Position numbers and translations under genes: made by a program. Positions 26,525-35,754 of a stretch of 64,000 nt of DNA are shown here, piece after piece. The stretch is from Sulfurimonas sp. (GTDB lineage Bacteria; Campylobacterota; Campylobacteria; Campylobacterales; Sulfurimonadaceae). How positions within the stretch are numbered: the stretch's first letter is position 1; every line of letters begins with the position of its first letter. The DNA is taken from the NCBI RefSeq assembly GCF_041583195.1, contig NZ_JBFHGL010000003.1:62001-126000 (forward strand), given 5' to 3'. Below the pieces are notes generated by a model. It was not told where the DNA came from and made no database searches. It worked only from the letters and a program-made list of their open reading frames with translations.

Positions 26525-27793
26525 TTATATATTTTTTGCGTGTTCAAGTATTTCAAATGCTACACTAAGTTTATCACCGTGATCAATAGACTCTATTTTG
26601 TCGGCTTTTATAAATTCTACTTTATTTGTATCACTTCCAAAGCTGTTAGAGTCCTTTAAAATATTTAGACAAACTGCATCCAACTCTTTTCTATCAAGCA
26701 TATTAGTAGCATTTTTATGTGCATTCTCAGAATCCATTTCCGCTTTAAAACCTACTGTAGTTATATCCGTCTTATCTATTGAGTTTAAAATATCTATATT
26801 CTGAGTTAGTTTTAGATTCCATTCATCACCTAGAGCATCTTTTTTTAGTTTTCCCTCTTGTGCAAATTTTGGAATATAGTCACTAACGGCTGCTGCCATA
26901 AAAAGATATGGTTTTTTTTGTATTAGATGTATTTGTTCAGAATCCATCAGTGATGCTTTTGATAGCTTTCCTTTTTTTGCAATACGGATAGAGTCACTTA
27001 AATATTCTAACATTTCACTACTGTCATAAACATCGATTGTATGTATATCTTCTGCTAAATCACTCTCACGTCTTGTTGAGATTAGATTTACATCCGCGCC
27101 TTTGCAGTAAAGTGCTGTTGCCATAGCTGATGCCATTTTACCGCTTGAGTAGTTTGAGATATATCTAACGTCATCTATCTTCTCTACTGTTCCACCACCA
27201 GTTACAATTACACGTCTGTCACTCCAAAATTCATCTTTTAACAAAGCTTTTGCACATTGCCAAAATATCTCTATAGGCTCAGCCATAGCACCGTTACCCT
27301 CAGTTTTACAAGCTAACTCTTTTGTTTGAGTGTCTATAAGCTCATAATTCGCAAGTGCTAACATTTTTAAATTTGCTTGTGTTATAGGATTATAAAGCAT
27401 ATTTGTATTTGCTGATGGTGCTAATAATTTCTTATTTGGATAGGCTAGGGCAGCTTGCAGGAGCATATTGTCCGCTATAGCATTTGCAAGTTTTGCAATC
27501 GTGTTTGCAGACGCAGGAGCTATAACAAATAGATCAGCCCACTCGCCGATTTTTATATGATTAAAATCATTGCTCCAGTCTTCATTTGTGTCATCAAGAA
27601 CTTTGTTTGATGTTAACGTCTCAAAAGTAAGCGGAGTTACAAATTTTTTAGCGCTAGCAGTCATCACAACTCTAACTTCAGCTCCGGCTTTTGTAAGTAG
27701 TCTTATAAGCTCTAATGACTTATAGATTGCAATAGAACCAGTTACACCTAAAAGTATTTTTTTATCTTTTAGTAAAGTAGTAGGTATAAGCAT
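26525..27793 (-). CDS. coaBC: Bifunctional phosphopantothenoylcysteine decarboxylase/phosphopantothenate-cysteine ligase
   Basis: 422 aa. The N-terminal CoaC flavoprotein half (GVTGSIAIYKSLELIR at about 16-31, PASANTIAKLANAIADN, and GNGAMAEP near 165-175) decarboxylates PPC. The C-terminal CoaB half (VTGGGTVEKIDDVRYISNYSSGKM) ligates cysteine to phosphopantothenate with CTP. Two steps of coenzyme A synthesis. Full length. It sits 9 bp downstream of glmU. Confidence 0.95.
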   Translation of the reverse strand: MLIPTTLLKDKKILLGVTGSIAIYKSLELIRLLTKAGAEVRVVMTASAKKFVTPLTFETLTSNKVLDDTNEDWSNDFNHIKIGEWADLFVIAPASANTIAKLANAIADNMLLQAALAYPNKKLLAPSANTNMLYNPITQANLKMLALANYELIDTQTKELACKTEGNGAMAEPIEIFWQCAKALLKDEFWSDRRVIVTGGGTVEKIDDVRYISNYSSGKMASAMATALYCKGADVNLISTRRESDLAEDIHTIDVYDSSEMLEYLSDSIRIAKKGKLSKASLMDSEQIHLIQKKPYLFMAAAVSDYIPKFAQEGKLKKDALGDEWNLKLTQNIDILNSIDKTDITTVGFKAEMDSENAHKNATNMLDRKELDAVCLNILKDSNSFGSDTNKVEFIKADKIESIDHGDKLSVAFEILEHAKNI

Positions 27794-27802
27794 ATTAAAT
27801 CC

Positions 27803-29107
27803 TTATTTTTTTCCAAAAAACTTATAGTAGAAATCTTTTACAATTTTCACTTTGTTTCTGCTGATAGCTAAAGCACCTTTTTCTATTTTGTCATTTGTAA
27901 CAGTTGTACCAGCTGCTATCATAACATCATCTTCTATAGTTACAGGCGCTACAAGTTGAGAATCGCTTCCTATAAATACATTTTTACCTATAATAGTTTT
28001 GTATTTATTTATACCGTCATAGTTACATGTAATTGTTCCTGCACCTATATTTGTGCCTTCATCTATCTGAGCATCACCAAGGTAGCTTAAATGTCCTGCC
28101 TTAACACCTTTTAGAGAGCTTTTTTTAACTTCAACAAAGTTACCGATATGAGTATCTTCTATATATGAAGCAGGGCGAATATGTGCAAGTGGTCCAATGT
28201 CTGAATTTTTAACAACAGAATCTTCTACAACAGAGCCTGATTTTATATGTACGTTACTTATAAGTGTATCTCCAGTTATACGGCATCCATTTTCAACTAT
28301 ACACTCACCCTCAAATGTAACACTCTCTTCTATATAAATAGTTGAAGGAAGCTGCATAATAACACCTTGCATCATCCAGTGTGTTTTTATTCTGTCTTGC
28401 ATAATAATTTCAGAATCACTCAAATCTTTTTTAGAGTTAACACCTTTAAAATACTCTTCATCAACAATTAAAGGTTTGATCACCAAAGAGTCTTTTTTTG
28501 CCATAGAGATTACATCTGTTAAGTAGTACTCCTCTTGAGCATTGTCATTATTTAAAAGTGGGATATATTTATCAATAACATCTTTAGAAAATGCGTATAT
28601 TCCAGCATTTACTGTTGATATTTTTAATTCATCAGCATCAGCATCTTTTTGTTCTACTATATATTGAACTTCTCCACTTTCAATTTTTACACGTCCGTAT
28701 CCATCAGGGTTTTGCAGATCAAAAACAGACATTATAATGTCTGCATCGGTATCTATAAAACCTTGAAGTGAATCAGCATTTATGAGTGGCATATCACCGT
28801 TTAAAACTAACACTTTTTCGTTCTTTGGTTTTACGTTTTTCATAGCACCGCCAGTGCCTGGAAAGTTGTCTGCATCTTGAACTACAAAGTGAATATCAGT
28901 AAAAAAATTCTCCATCTCTTGTTGAACTTTTTCTTTTTGGTGTGCAATAACAACAGATATATCGTTACTGATCTCTTTTGAAGCTTTTATAATATGATAT
29001 AACATAGGTTTGCCACAAATATTATGTAAAACTTTTGCTTTATTTGACTTCATACGACTACCTTGACCAGCCGCTAGGATCACTATACTGATATTGTTTT
29101 TATCCAT
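27803..29107 (-). CDS. glmU: Bifunctional GlcNAc-1-P uridyltransferase / GlcN-1-P acetyltransferase
   Basis: 434 aa. The N-terminal nucleotidyltransferase begins [12 protein letters not shown] (11-22), and the C-terminal half is a left-handed beta-helix of hexapeptide repeats with GHLSYLGDA and the [13 protein letters not shown] block. It makes UDP-GlcNAc for peptidoglycan and LPS. First gene of the leftward envelope/cofactor operon (glmU-coaBC-uppS-pilD-lptF/G-truA) and divergent from motA. Confidence 0.96.
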   Translation of the reverse strand: MDKNNISIVILAAGQGSRMKSNKAKVLHNICGKPMLYHIIKASKEISNDISVVIAHQKEKVQQEMENFFTDIHFVVQDADNFPGTGGAMKNVKPKNEKVLVLNGDMPLINADSLQGFIDTDADIIMSVFDLQNPDGYGRVKIESGEVQYIVEQKDADADELKISTVNAGIYAFSKDVIDKYIPLLNNDNAQEEYYLTDVISMAKKDSLVIKPLIVDEEYFKGVNSKKDLSDSEIIMQDRIKTHWMMQGVIMQLPSTIYIEESVTFEGECIVENGCRITGDTLISNVHIKSGSVVEDSVVKNSDIGPLAHIRPASYIEDTHIGNFVEVKKSSLKGVKAGHLSYLGDAQIDEGTNIGAGTITCNYDGINKYKTIIGKNVFIGSDSQLVAPVTIEDDVMIAAGTTVTNDKIEKGALAISRNKVKIVKDFYYKFFGKK

Positions 29108-29213
29108 TTTATAACTTCTTTATAATTTTTTAGTGATAGAATTTTAACATTTAAGAGATAATTTTAAAGTAAAGTGGTATTATAAGAGAATTATTTTTCA
29201 TAGAGGCTATTAT

Positions 29214-29975
29214 ATGGATTTAGGTACAGTCATTGGTTTAGTGTTAATTCTCGCGCTTCTAGCAGGTGCGATGGCTATGGGTGTTGGTATTGGAGCATAT
29301 ATCGATATTCCATCTGTATTAATTGTTATCGGTGGTTCTATGGGAGCACTGATGATCGCATTTAAACCGGTGCAGATGAAAAAATTTATGAAAGTTTTTA
29401 TGATCGCTGTAAAACCGCCTGAAGAGGATGTTGCAGAACTTATAAAAAAGCTTGTAGCTTATTCATCAAAAGCCAGAAAAGACGGATTGTTAGCATTAGA
29501 GGGTGATGCTAACAATGAATCAAACGACTTTTTAAGAAAAGGTCTTTCAATGGCAATTGATGGAAGTGAACCTGACACAATCCGTACTCTTTTAGAGATA
29601 GAGATGGAGCAAACTGGGGCTCGTCACAAAGCACACTCTTCAATATTTTCAACTTGGGCTGGGATTGCAGGTGCATTTGGTATGATCGGTACACTTATAG
29701 GTCTTGTTGCAATGCTTTTAAATATGGCTGATCCTTCAGCAATCGGACCATCAATGGCGGTTGCTTTACTTACAACAATGTATGGTGCTATTATCGGAAA
29801 TGTACTTGGTACTCCAGTGGCAAATATACTTGATATTAGAAGTTCAGATGAGATGCTTATTAAAGAGATAGTATTAACTGGAATTATGTCTATTCAAGAT
29901 GGAGATGCACCAAGAGATCTTGAAGCCAAACTGTTAGCTTATCTTCCACCAGAACATAGAGAAAGCAGTATTTAA
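29214..29975 (+). CDS. motA: Flagellar motor stator protein MotA
   Basis: 253 aa with four transmembrane helices (about 4-22, 30-50, 145-168, 178-200) and a cytoplasmic loop bearing the charged residues that contact FliG. With MotB it forms the proton or sodium channel of the flagellar stator. SD AGAGG is 8 nt before the ATG, and a TATTAT box lies at 29178-29183. It leads a tight motA-motB-fliP-trmA cluster with gaps of 2-10 bp. Confidence 0.96.
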   Translation: MDLGTVIGLVLILALLAGAMAMGVGIGAYIDIPSVLIVIGGSMGALMIAFKPVQMKKFMKVFMIAVKPPEEDVAELIKKLVAYSSKARKDGLLALEGDANNESNDFLRKGLSMAIDGSEPDTIRTLLEIEMEQTGARHKAHSSIFSTWAGIAGAFGMIGTLIGLVAMLLNMADPSAIGPSMAVALLTTMYGAIIGNVLGTPVANILDIRSSDEMLIKEIVLTGIMSIQDGDAPRDLEAKLLAYLPPEHRESSI

Positions 29976-29977
29976 TA

Positions 29978-30751
29978 ATGGCAAGAAAAAAGTGTCCAGA
30001 ATGTGAAAAATGTTTGCCGGCTTGGTTAGCCGCATTTGGAGATCTTATGTCTCTGCTTTTATGTTTTTTCGTTTTGTTATTATCAATGTCAAGTATGGAT
30101 GCTAAGAAAATTTCTGAGGCAATTGGATCTCTTTCAGGTGCTATGAGTGTACTTGAGGGCGGTATAAAAACTGAAATATCAAAACAGCGTATTCAAGAGT
30201 CTACACCTATTGAAGCTAGAGATGAAACTTCACAACAGGTAAATAAGGTAACTCAAGCTGTTATAGATGCAAATGAGATGATGGAAAAGGGTCATGGCCC
30301 TACTATAACTATGGAAGAAGCTCAAGAAGGGTTCAAGATAGAACTTCCATCATCGCTTCTTTTTAAACCAGGAAGTGCAACTATATATAATGAAGATGCA
30401 TTACTGTTTTTAAAACGTATAGCTCTTTTGATAGGTGAGATGCCAAATACAGTAAAGATCAGTGTACAAGGTCATACAGATAATATTCCGCCTAGTAAGA
30501 ACTCTCCATATAAAGACAACTGGGAACTATCATCTGCAAGGGGTATATCTGTACTTCAAGAGTTAATACTTGACGGTGTAGATCCAAAACGTATCAGTGC
30601 AGCAGGTTTTGCAGAGTTTACGCCAAAAGCTACTAACGAAACAAAAAGCGGTAGAGAAAAAAACCGTCGTGTTGAGATACATTTTTACGGCTCTAAAAAT
30701 GAAAATGAGGCAAAAGTTAAAAGATCAGTATTAGATAAGGCCGCGTCTTAA
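29978..30751 (+). CDS. motB: Flagellar motor stator protein MotB
   Basis: 257 aa. A short cytoplasmic N-terminus with CPECEKC, one transmembrane helix (about 16-38) containing the ion-carrying Asp in AAFGDLMSLLLCFFVLLLS, a plug region, and a C-terminal OmpA-like peptidoglycan-binding domain (QGHTDNIPP, NWELSSARG, NRRVEI). It starts 2 bp after motA and anchors the stator to peptidoglycan. Confidence 0.96.
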   Translation: MARKKCPECEKCLPAWLAAFGDLMSLLLCFFVLLLSMSSMDAKKISEAIGSLSGAMSVLEGGIKTEISKQRIQESTPIEARDETSQQVNKVTQAVIDANEMMEKGHGPTITMEEAQEGFKIELPSSLLFKPGSATIYNEDALLFLKRIALLIGEMPNTVKISVQGHTDNIPPSKNSPYKDNWELSSARGISVLQELILDGVDPKRISAAGFAEFTPKATNETKSGREKNRRVEIHFYGSKNENEAKVKRSVLDKAAS

Positions 30752-30753
30752 TA

Positions 30754-31488
30754 ATGATTAGAATAATCTTTTCTTTATTGGCTTTAGTTTCAATTTTAGG
30801 AGCTGAGGCTGTAACTATACCTACTATGAATTTCAACTTGGCTTCTCCTGATACGCCGCAGCAGTTAGTTAGTTCATTAAATGTATTAGTTGTACTTACA
30901 CTTTTATTTTTAGCACCATCTATGGTGCTTGTTATGACAACATTTACAAGATTTGTTATTGTGTTTGGTTTTTTACGTCAAGCTTTGGGTACACAGCAAG
31001 TTCCACCTACACAGGTTTTAGTAATGCTTGCTATGATACTTACTTTTTTTGTGATGGAACCGGTTGGTACAAAAGCATACGAGCAAGGTATAAAGCCATA
31101 TGTAGAAGAGAAGATCGGCTATGAAGAGGCTTTTGACAAAACGGCACTCCCGTTTAAAAACTTTATGATTAGAAACACAAGAGAGAAAGACTTAGCTCTT
31201 TTTTTTAGAATTAGGGAGATGGAAAATCCGCAAAGCGTAGCCGATGTACCACTTTCTGTAGTGATACCTGCCTTTGTAATAAGTGAGTTAAAAACAGCCT
31301 TTGAAATAGGTTTTTTACTATTCTTACCGTTTTTGGTAATAGATATGGTTGTTGCATCTATCCTTATGTCAATGGGTATGATGATGCTCCCACCTGTTAT
31401 GATATCTCTGCCATTTAAGATACTTGTCTTTGTCCTTATAGATGGATGGAACTTACTTATCGGAAACCTCATAGCCTCAATAAAATAG
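30754..31488 (+). CDS. fliP: Flagellar biosynthesis protein FliP
   Basis: 244 aa: signal sequence (1-17), four transmembrane helices and the conserved blocks MTTFTRFVIVFGFLRQALGTQQ and PFLVIDMVVASILMSMGMMMLPP. FliP forms the core of the flagellar type III export gate with FliQ and FliR. It starts 2 bp after motB. Its position next to glmU also matches, as I recall, the Campylobacter arrangement. Confidence 0.96.
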   Translation: MIRIIFSLLALVSILGAEAVTIPTMNFNLASPDTPQQLVSSLNVLVVLTLLFLAPSMVLVMTTFTRFVIVFGFLRQALGTQQVPPTQVLVMLAMILTFFVMEPVGTKAYEQGIKPYVEEKIGYEEAFDKTALPFKNFMIRNTREKDLALFFRIREMENPQSVADVPLSVVIPAFVISELKTAFEIGFLLFLPFLVIDMVVASILMSMGMMMLPPVMISLPFKILVFVLIDGWNLLIGNLIASIK

Positions 31489-31498
31489 GAGAATAACT

Positions 31499-32605
31499 TT
31501 GGAATGTAAACATTTTGGCGAATGTGGTTCATGTAAAATATATGCAGATGGATATGAAGCACAATTAGATCAGAAATTAAAAATCAATCAAGAAAGATTT
31601 GGTGCTTTTTATAACTCAGATATAAAAATATACAGATCTCCAACACAAAATTACCGCTCACGTGCAGAGTTTAAAATATGGCATGTAGAAGATGAGATCC
31701 ATTATGCTATGAATCATTTGGAACATAAAGGTGTGGTCTTAATAGAAGAATGTCCACAAGTAAGCGAACATATTCAATCTATAATGCCAAAACTTTTAGA
31801 TAAGATAAAAGAATTTGGTATTGGTTTTAAACTATTTGGAGCAGACTTTTTAAGCTCTCAAAACGGCGAGATGGTAGTATCTTTACTATATCACAGAAAA
31901 CTCGATGACGAATGGAAATCTTTAGCACAGAAGATTGCAAATGAGCTCGGTATATACATAATAGGAAGAAGCCGTAAACAAAAGCTGGTGATCGGACAAG
32001 ATTATATAACTGAGAATTTAAATATAAATAATGAAGTTTATAAGTTTAACTATATAGAAAACAGTTTTACTCAGCCAAACGCAAAAGTTAATGAGCAGAT
32101 GATAGAGTGGGCTATATCTTCACTTGAAGATACAGACAGCGATCTGTTAGAACTTTATTGCGGTGCAGGAAATTTCACAATACCTTTTGCCAACAGATTT
32201 AATAAAGTACTTGCAACCGAGATCTCGAAGTCATCTATAAATGCAGCAAAAAGCAATATGGCGCTTAATGATGTAGATAATATAGAATTTGTACGTATGA
32301 GTGTTGAAGAGTTTGTTCAGGCGCTTGATGGTGTACGAGAATTTAGAAGAATGAAAGATATCGATATAAATGATTATAGTATAAATACAATTTTCGTAGA
32401 TCCTCCTAGAAGTGGAATGGATTTGGCTTCTTGTGAGTTTAGTGCAAGACAGGATAATATTATTTATATTTCTTGTAATCCTGAGACATTGGTACGTAAC
32501 TTGGAAGTTTTATGCAAAACACATAAGATAGTTGATATGGCTTTATTTGATCAGTTTCCATATACTAATCATGTTGAGATGGGTGTAAAGTTAAAAAGGG
32601 TTTAG
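31499..32605 (+). CDS. trmA: tRNA (uracil-5-)-methyltransferase TrmA with N-terminal cysteine cluster
   Basis: 368 aa from TTG with AGGAG 7 nt upstream. It should make m5U54 (T54) in tRNA with SAM. TrmA signatures are strong: YRSRAEFKIWH, FTQPNAKVNEQM, LELYCGAGNF and the catalytic Cys in YISCNPETL. Unlike E. coli TrmA, it opens with C3-x5-C9-x2-C12 and has a further Cys in EECPQ, an arrangement that recalls the [4Fe-4S] ligands of the RlmD/RumA branch. It is attached to the motility operon, 10 bp after fliP. Confidence 0.88.
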   Translation: MECKHFGECGSCKIYADGYEAQLDQKLKINQERFGAFYNSDIKIYRSPTQNYRSRAEFKIWHVEDEIHYAMNHLEHKGVVLIEECPQVSEHIQSIMPKLLDKIKEFGIGFKLFGADFLSSQNGEMVVSLLYHRKLDDEWKSLAQKIANELGIYIIGRSRKQKLVIGQDYITENLNINNEVYKFNYIENSFTQPNAKVNEQMIEWAISSLEDTDSDLLELYCGAGNFTIPFANRFNKVLATEISKSSINAAKSNMALNDVDNIEFVRMSVEEFVQALDGVREFRRMKDIDINDYSINTIFVDPPRSGMDLASCEFSARQDNIIYISCNPETLVRNLEVLCKTHKIVDMALFDQFPYTNHVEMGVKLKRV

Positions 32606-32606
32606 A

Positions 32607-33176
32607 TTGAAATATTTTCTTTTGCTTATTTTAATAGTTGGTTTTTTAAATGCTGATGAGATAAAAAGAATAGAGTCTATAGTTGAAGATATTACAAAGT
32701 TAAGAGTAAAATATCAAGAGTGTCAAGATACAAACTTAGAGACTGATTCAAAGTTAGTAAAACTTGAAAAGCAACTGGATAAATATAAAAAACTTTTAAA
32801 AGCCAAAGAAAATGAACTATTTATTTATAAAAGTCAAAAAAATAAAGATAAAGTTGTAGAAAAGGTAAAAATTTCTGTTTGCAAAGATATAGATACTGAT
32901 AAACCAAATAAATTTCCAAAATTAGTATTAAAAGACAAATTTAATGCACATAAAATTATAAATACTAACCCATCTACATACAGATTGAAAAACAATGCAA
33001 AAATATACGATTCTATAAATGGAAAAGTTATTGAAGAATGGGAAAACAAGACCTCCTTTACATCAAATAAAAAAAGTGACGGCTGGGTAAAAATAACCGG
33101 TTTTTTTATAAATAAAGTTTGGGTAAGGTCTGAATCACAAATGTGGATAAAACTAAAAGACGTTCAAAAAAGATAA
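32607..33176 (+). CDS. Exported coiled-coil protein with SH3-like C-terminus
   Basis: 189 aa, TTG start one base after the trmA stop. Signal peptide 1-16 (ending LNA-DE), a lysine-rich coiled coil (about 20-75), then a C-terminal beta domain (about 115-185; YRLKNNAKIYDS, DGWVKITG, KVWVRSES) resembling bacterial SH3 folds that bind peptidoglycan or proteins in the periplasm. The function is unknown. A single position in the motAB-fliP-trmA run hints at, but does not prove, an envelope or motility role. Confidence 0.7.
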   Translation: MKYFLLLILIVGFLNADEIKRIESIVEDITKLRVKYQECQDTNLETDSKLVKLEKQLDKYKKLLKAKENELFIYKSQKNKDKVVEKVKISVCKDIDTDKPNKFPKLVLKDKFNAHKIINTNPSTYRLKNNAKIYDSINGKVIEEWENKTSFTSNKKSDGWVKITGFFINKVWVRSESQMWIKLKDVQKR

Positions 33177-33200
33177 TTTCATCAAAGATAGATTTAATGA

Positions 33201-33206
33201 TATAAT
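33201..33206 (+). promoter_or_regulatory. Probable -10 box of the TrkA-like gene
   Basis: TATAAT, 24 nt before the GTG at 33231, in a short gap after the SH3-like gene. It suggests independent transcription of the TrkA-like gene. Confidence 0.4.
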
Positions 33207-33230
33207 ACTCACAAAAAAAGTAAGTATAAA

Positions 33231-34637
33231 GTGAAAAAAATATTAATAATAAGTGATGGTGATATTGGAAAGCACTTTGTAAACAGGGTTATCCAAACAC
33301 ATACATCAGAAAACATATATTATGTTGTAGAAACTAAAGCGGTCGAGTATGAAGAGTATAATCCTGCTCGCTTTAAGTTTTTCGAATTTGATCCTACAAG
33401 TCTTCATAAGTTGGCAAATATTTTAAAAATGGACTTTGTACAAGTTATCATATTAATGGATGATGAAACAGAAGCAAAATACACACTAAAAAATATAAGA
33501 TCCCTAAAGAGCAAAGTTAGGATAATTTTACTTGACAGCTGGGGTATCGAAAATACTGACCCTGACACTGTACTTGTTGATTCAAAAGAGATAGTTGCTT
33601 CAAGGTTGATTGACTATCTTCCAAACGTTCCTGTAATTGCACAAAATGTCGGTATAGGCGAGGGTGAAATTATGGAAGTACTAGTTCCGTTTGGAAGCTC
33701 TTTTGTATACAGACATATTGGAGTAATTGAGCAAAAAGACTGGCGTATAGTTGCTATGTATAGAAACAGAAAACTTTTAATGCCTTCACGCAGACGTATG
33801 ATACAGCCAAACGACTTGCTTGTTTTAGTAGGTCAGCCGGCAGTTTTAAAATCTGTTTATCGTGCTATTAAACGTGAGCTTGGTCAATTTCCTGAACCTT
33901 TTGGCTCAAATATTTATCTATATTTAGATATGGATCTCTCAAATAAAGAGACTATTAAAGAGCTGATCAGACGTTCAATTTTTATACATAAAAAATTCAA
34001 CCATAACTTAATTATAAGAGTTGTAAATCCAAGTGATATAGATATTATTCAACATATTAAAGAGCAGGTGAGCTTAGATGTTATAGTCGATATAAAGTAC
34101 GATAATACTCCGACAGATGTTAGCTTTTTTGATGATATACAAAACTATCATGTAGGTCTTGTGATTGTGCCTAAAGAGACATTTAACCATACAGAAACAA
34201 GAAATATGCTTTACGAATCTCATGTACCGGTATTAAAAATGGCAGATAAATCTTTCTCTGCGGTTAAAGATGCTGCACTTATTTTAAGTGACAACAGAGA
34301 TCTTGAAAAAATTTCTACAACTATATATGACATTTCAGAACAAATGGGTTTTAATATTAACTTGTATGATTATCAAAATGAACATGAAGCTCAAAAAGAG
34401 CAGGTAATAGAGCACTATTATAACCTTTCTACCATCTTTTCTAAAAGCATTAAAGTGATAAAAGAGAATGAAAATCCTATAAATGTTCTAAGACAAAAAG
34501 ATGATTTTATACATATTCTTCCTTTTACTTTTAAGTTGACAAAAAAATCATATTATTCTTTTTTATCAACAGATAGTGAGAGACTTTATCATAAACTTGA
34601 CGATTATCATCAGATTTTTATACCAGTACAATTGTAA
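33231..34637 (+). CDS. TrkA-domain regulatory protein (COG3400 type)
   Basis: 468 aa from GTG, no membrane segment. The N-terminus is a Rossmann-like RCK domain (ISDGDIGKHF, 6-15), followed by an RCK_C/TrkA-C domain (about 140-215; GEGEIMEVLVP, PNDLLVLVGQ) and a third alpha/beta region. Such proteins gate potassium transporters by binding NAD(H) or nucleotides, but the channel partner is not encoded beside it. The mechanosensitive channel three genes on is not known to be a partner. Domain call good, role uncertain. Confidence 0.72.
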   Translation: MKKILIISDGDIGKHFVNRVIQTHTSENIYYVVETKAVEYEEYNPARFKFFEFDPTSLHKLANILKMDFVQVIILMDDETEAKYTLKNIRSLKSKVRIILLDSWGIENTDPDTVLVDSKEIVASRLIDYLPNVPVIAQNVGIGEGEIMEVLVPFGSSFVYRHIGVIEQKDWRIVAMYRNRKLLMPSRRRMIQPNDLLVLVGQPAVLKSVYRAIKRELGQFPEPFGSNIYLYLDMDLSNKETIKELIRRSIFIHKKFNHNLIIRVVNPSDIDIIQHIKEQVSLDVIVDIKYDNTPTDVSFFDDIQNYHVGLVIVPKETFNHTETRNMLYESHVPVLKMADKSFSAVKDAALILSDNRDLEKISTTIYDISEQMGFNINLYDYQNEHEAQKEQVIEHYYNLSTIFSKSIKVIKENENPINVLRQKDDFIHILPFTFKLTKKSYYSFLSTDSERLYHKLDDYHQIFIPVQL

Positions 34638-34665
34638 TTTAGCAAAGTATTAGCATAATTTAAGT

Positions 34666-34706
34666 ATTATCTATCAAATAATAAATTTTATGTTTGGATA
34701 GATAAT
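34666..34706 (+). promoter_or_regulatory. Hairpin covering the aroB ribosome binding site and start codon
   Basis: ATTATCTATC (34666-34675) and GATAGATAAT (34697-34706) are a perfect 10-bp inverted repeat with a 21-nt loop. The 3' arm includes the SD-like GGATAG and the first two bases of the aroB ATG at 34705. Four more pairs (CAAA/TTTG) can form after a one-base bulge. Confidence 0.45.
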
Positions 34707-35754
34707 GCAGGTAAATATTCCCCTTAAGAAAACAATAGACAATTCGTACGATATAACAATAGACACACTTCCAAAACTACATTTTGATAGAAAAGTGGCA
34801 ATTATTACAAATACAACGGTTTCTGACTTGCATTTAGACTATTTAAAAGAGAAAGTTAGTGCAAAAGAATTGGTAATTGTTACATTGCCTGATGGTGAAC
34901 AGTACAAAAATCAAGAGAGTATAGATAAAATACTAAATGCTCTTTTTGAAAATAAATTTAATAGAAAATCACTTCTTATAGCTTTTGGCGGCGGTGTTAT
35001 AGGTGATATGACAGGTTTTGCTGCAAGTATATATCAGCGCGGAATAGATTTTATACAGATACCTACTACTCTTTTATCTCAGGTTGATGCCAGTGTAGGC
35101 GGTAAAACTGGTATGAACAACAAATACGGAAAAAATTTAGTGGGTGCTTTTCATCAGCCTCAAGCTGTATATATCGATCCATACTTTTTAACAACGCTTC
35201 CAAAAAGAGAATTTGGTGCAGGTTTTGCAGAGATTGTAAAAATGGCCGTGACATTTAACAAAGAGTTTTTTGAATTTTTACAAGATGCTGATATGAGAGA
35301 TCAAGAGACTTTGATCGAAGCTATTACAAAAGCTGTAAAAACTAAAGCTGAAGTTGTAGCAAAAGATGAAAAAGAGCAGGGAATTAGAGCTGCTCTTAAT
35401 TACGGGCATACTTTTGGGCATGTTATAGAGAACGAGACAAAGTATGAAAAATATCTACACGGTGAAGCTGTATCTATCGGTATGGTTATGGCTAATGAGC
35501 TGGCTTGTTCAATGGATTTGATGAGCAACGATGAAGCTGTAGCAATTAAGTTTTTGCTTGAGAAGTATGATCTTCCGGTTGATTATAAGATCAAAGATAT
35601 AGACAAGTTTTATGATGCATTCTTTTTAGATAAAAAAAGCTCAGACTCTAAAATAACTTTTATCATTCCAAAAGGTATCGGTGATGTAGTTATTAGCGAT
35701 GAGTGTTCAAAAAATTTAGTTATTTCTGTTTTAGAAAAATTTGAGGATAGATAA
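34705..35754 (+). CDS. aroB: 3-dehydroquinate synthase
   Basis: 349 aa. NAD- and metal-dependent second step of the shikimate pathway (DAHP to 3-dehydroquinate). Conserved blocks include AFGGGVIGDMTGFAAS, TTLLSQVDASVGGKTG and the metal His motifs LNYGHTFGHVIE and LHGEAVSIGM. First gene of a tight cluster aroB-mscS-mtaB-FtsH-like-BioV-like, with 1-bp overlap (TAATG) to mscS. A hairpin spans its start. Confidence 0.97.
   Translation: MQVNIPLKKTIDNSYDITIDTLPKLHFDRKVAIITNTTVSDLHLDYLKEKVSAKELVIVTLPDGEQYKNQESIDKILNALFENKFNRKSLLIAFGGGVIGDMTGFAASIYQRGIDFIQIPTTLLSQVDASVGGKTGMNNKYGKNLVGAFHQPQAVYIDPYFLTTLPKREFGAGFAEIVKMAVTFNKEFFEFLQDADMRDQETLIEAITKAVKTKAEVVAKDEKEQGIRAALNYGHTFGHVIENETKYEKYLHGEAVSIGMVMANELACSMDLMSNDEAVAIKFLLEKYDLPVDYKIKDIDKFYDAFFLDKKSSDSKITFIIPKGIGDVVISDECSKNLVISVLEKFEDR

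Noticed and set aside
31119-31562. 147-aa minus-strand frame across the fliP end
   Set aside because: Antisense to fliP and trmA starts, both clearly real.
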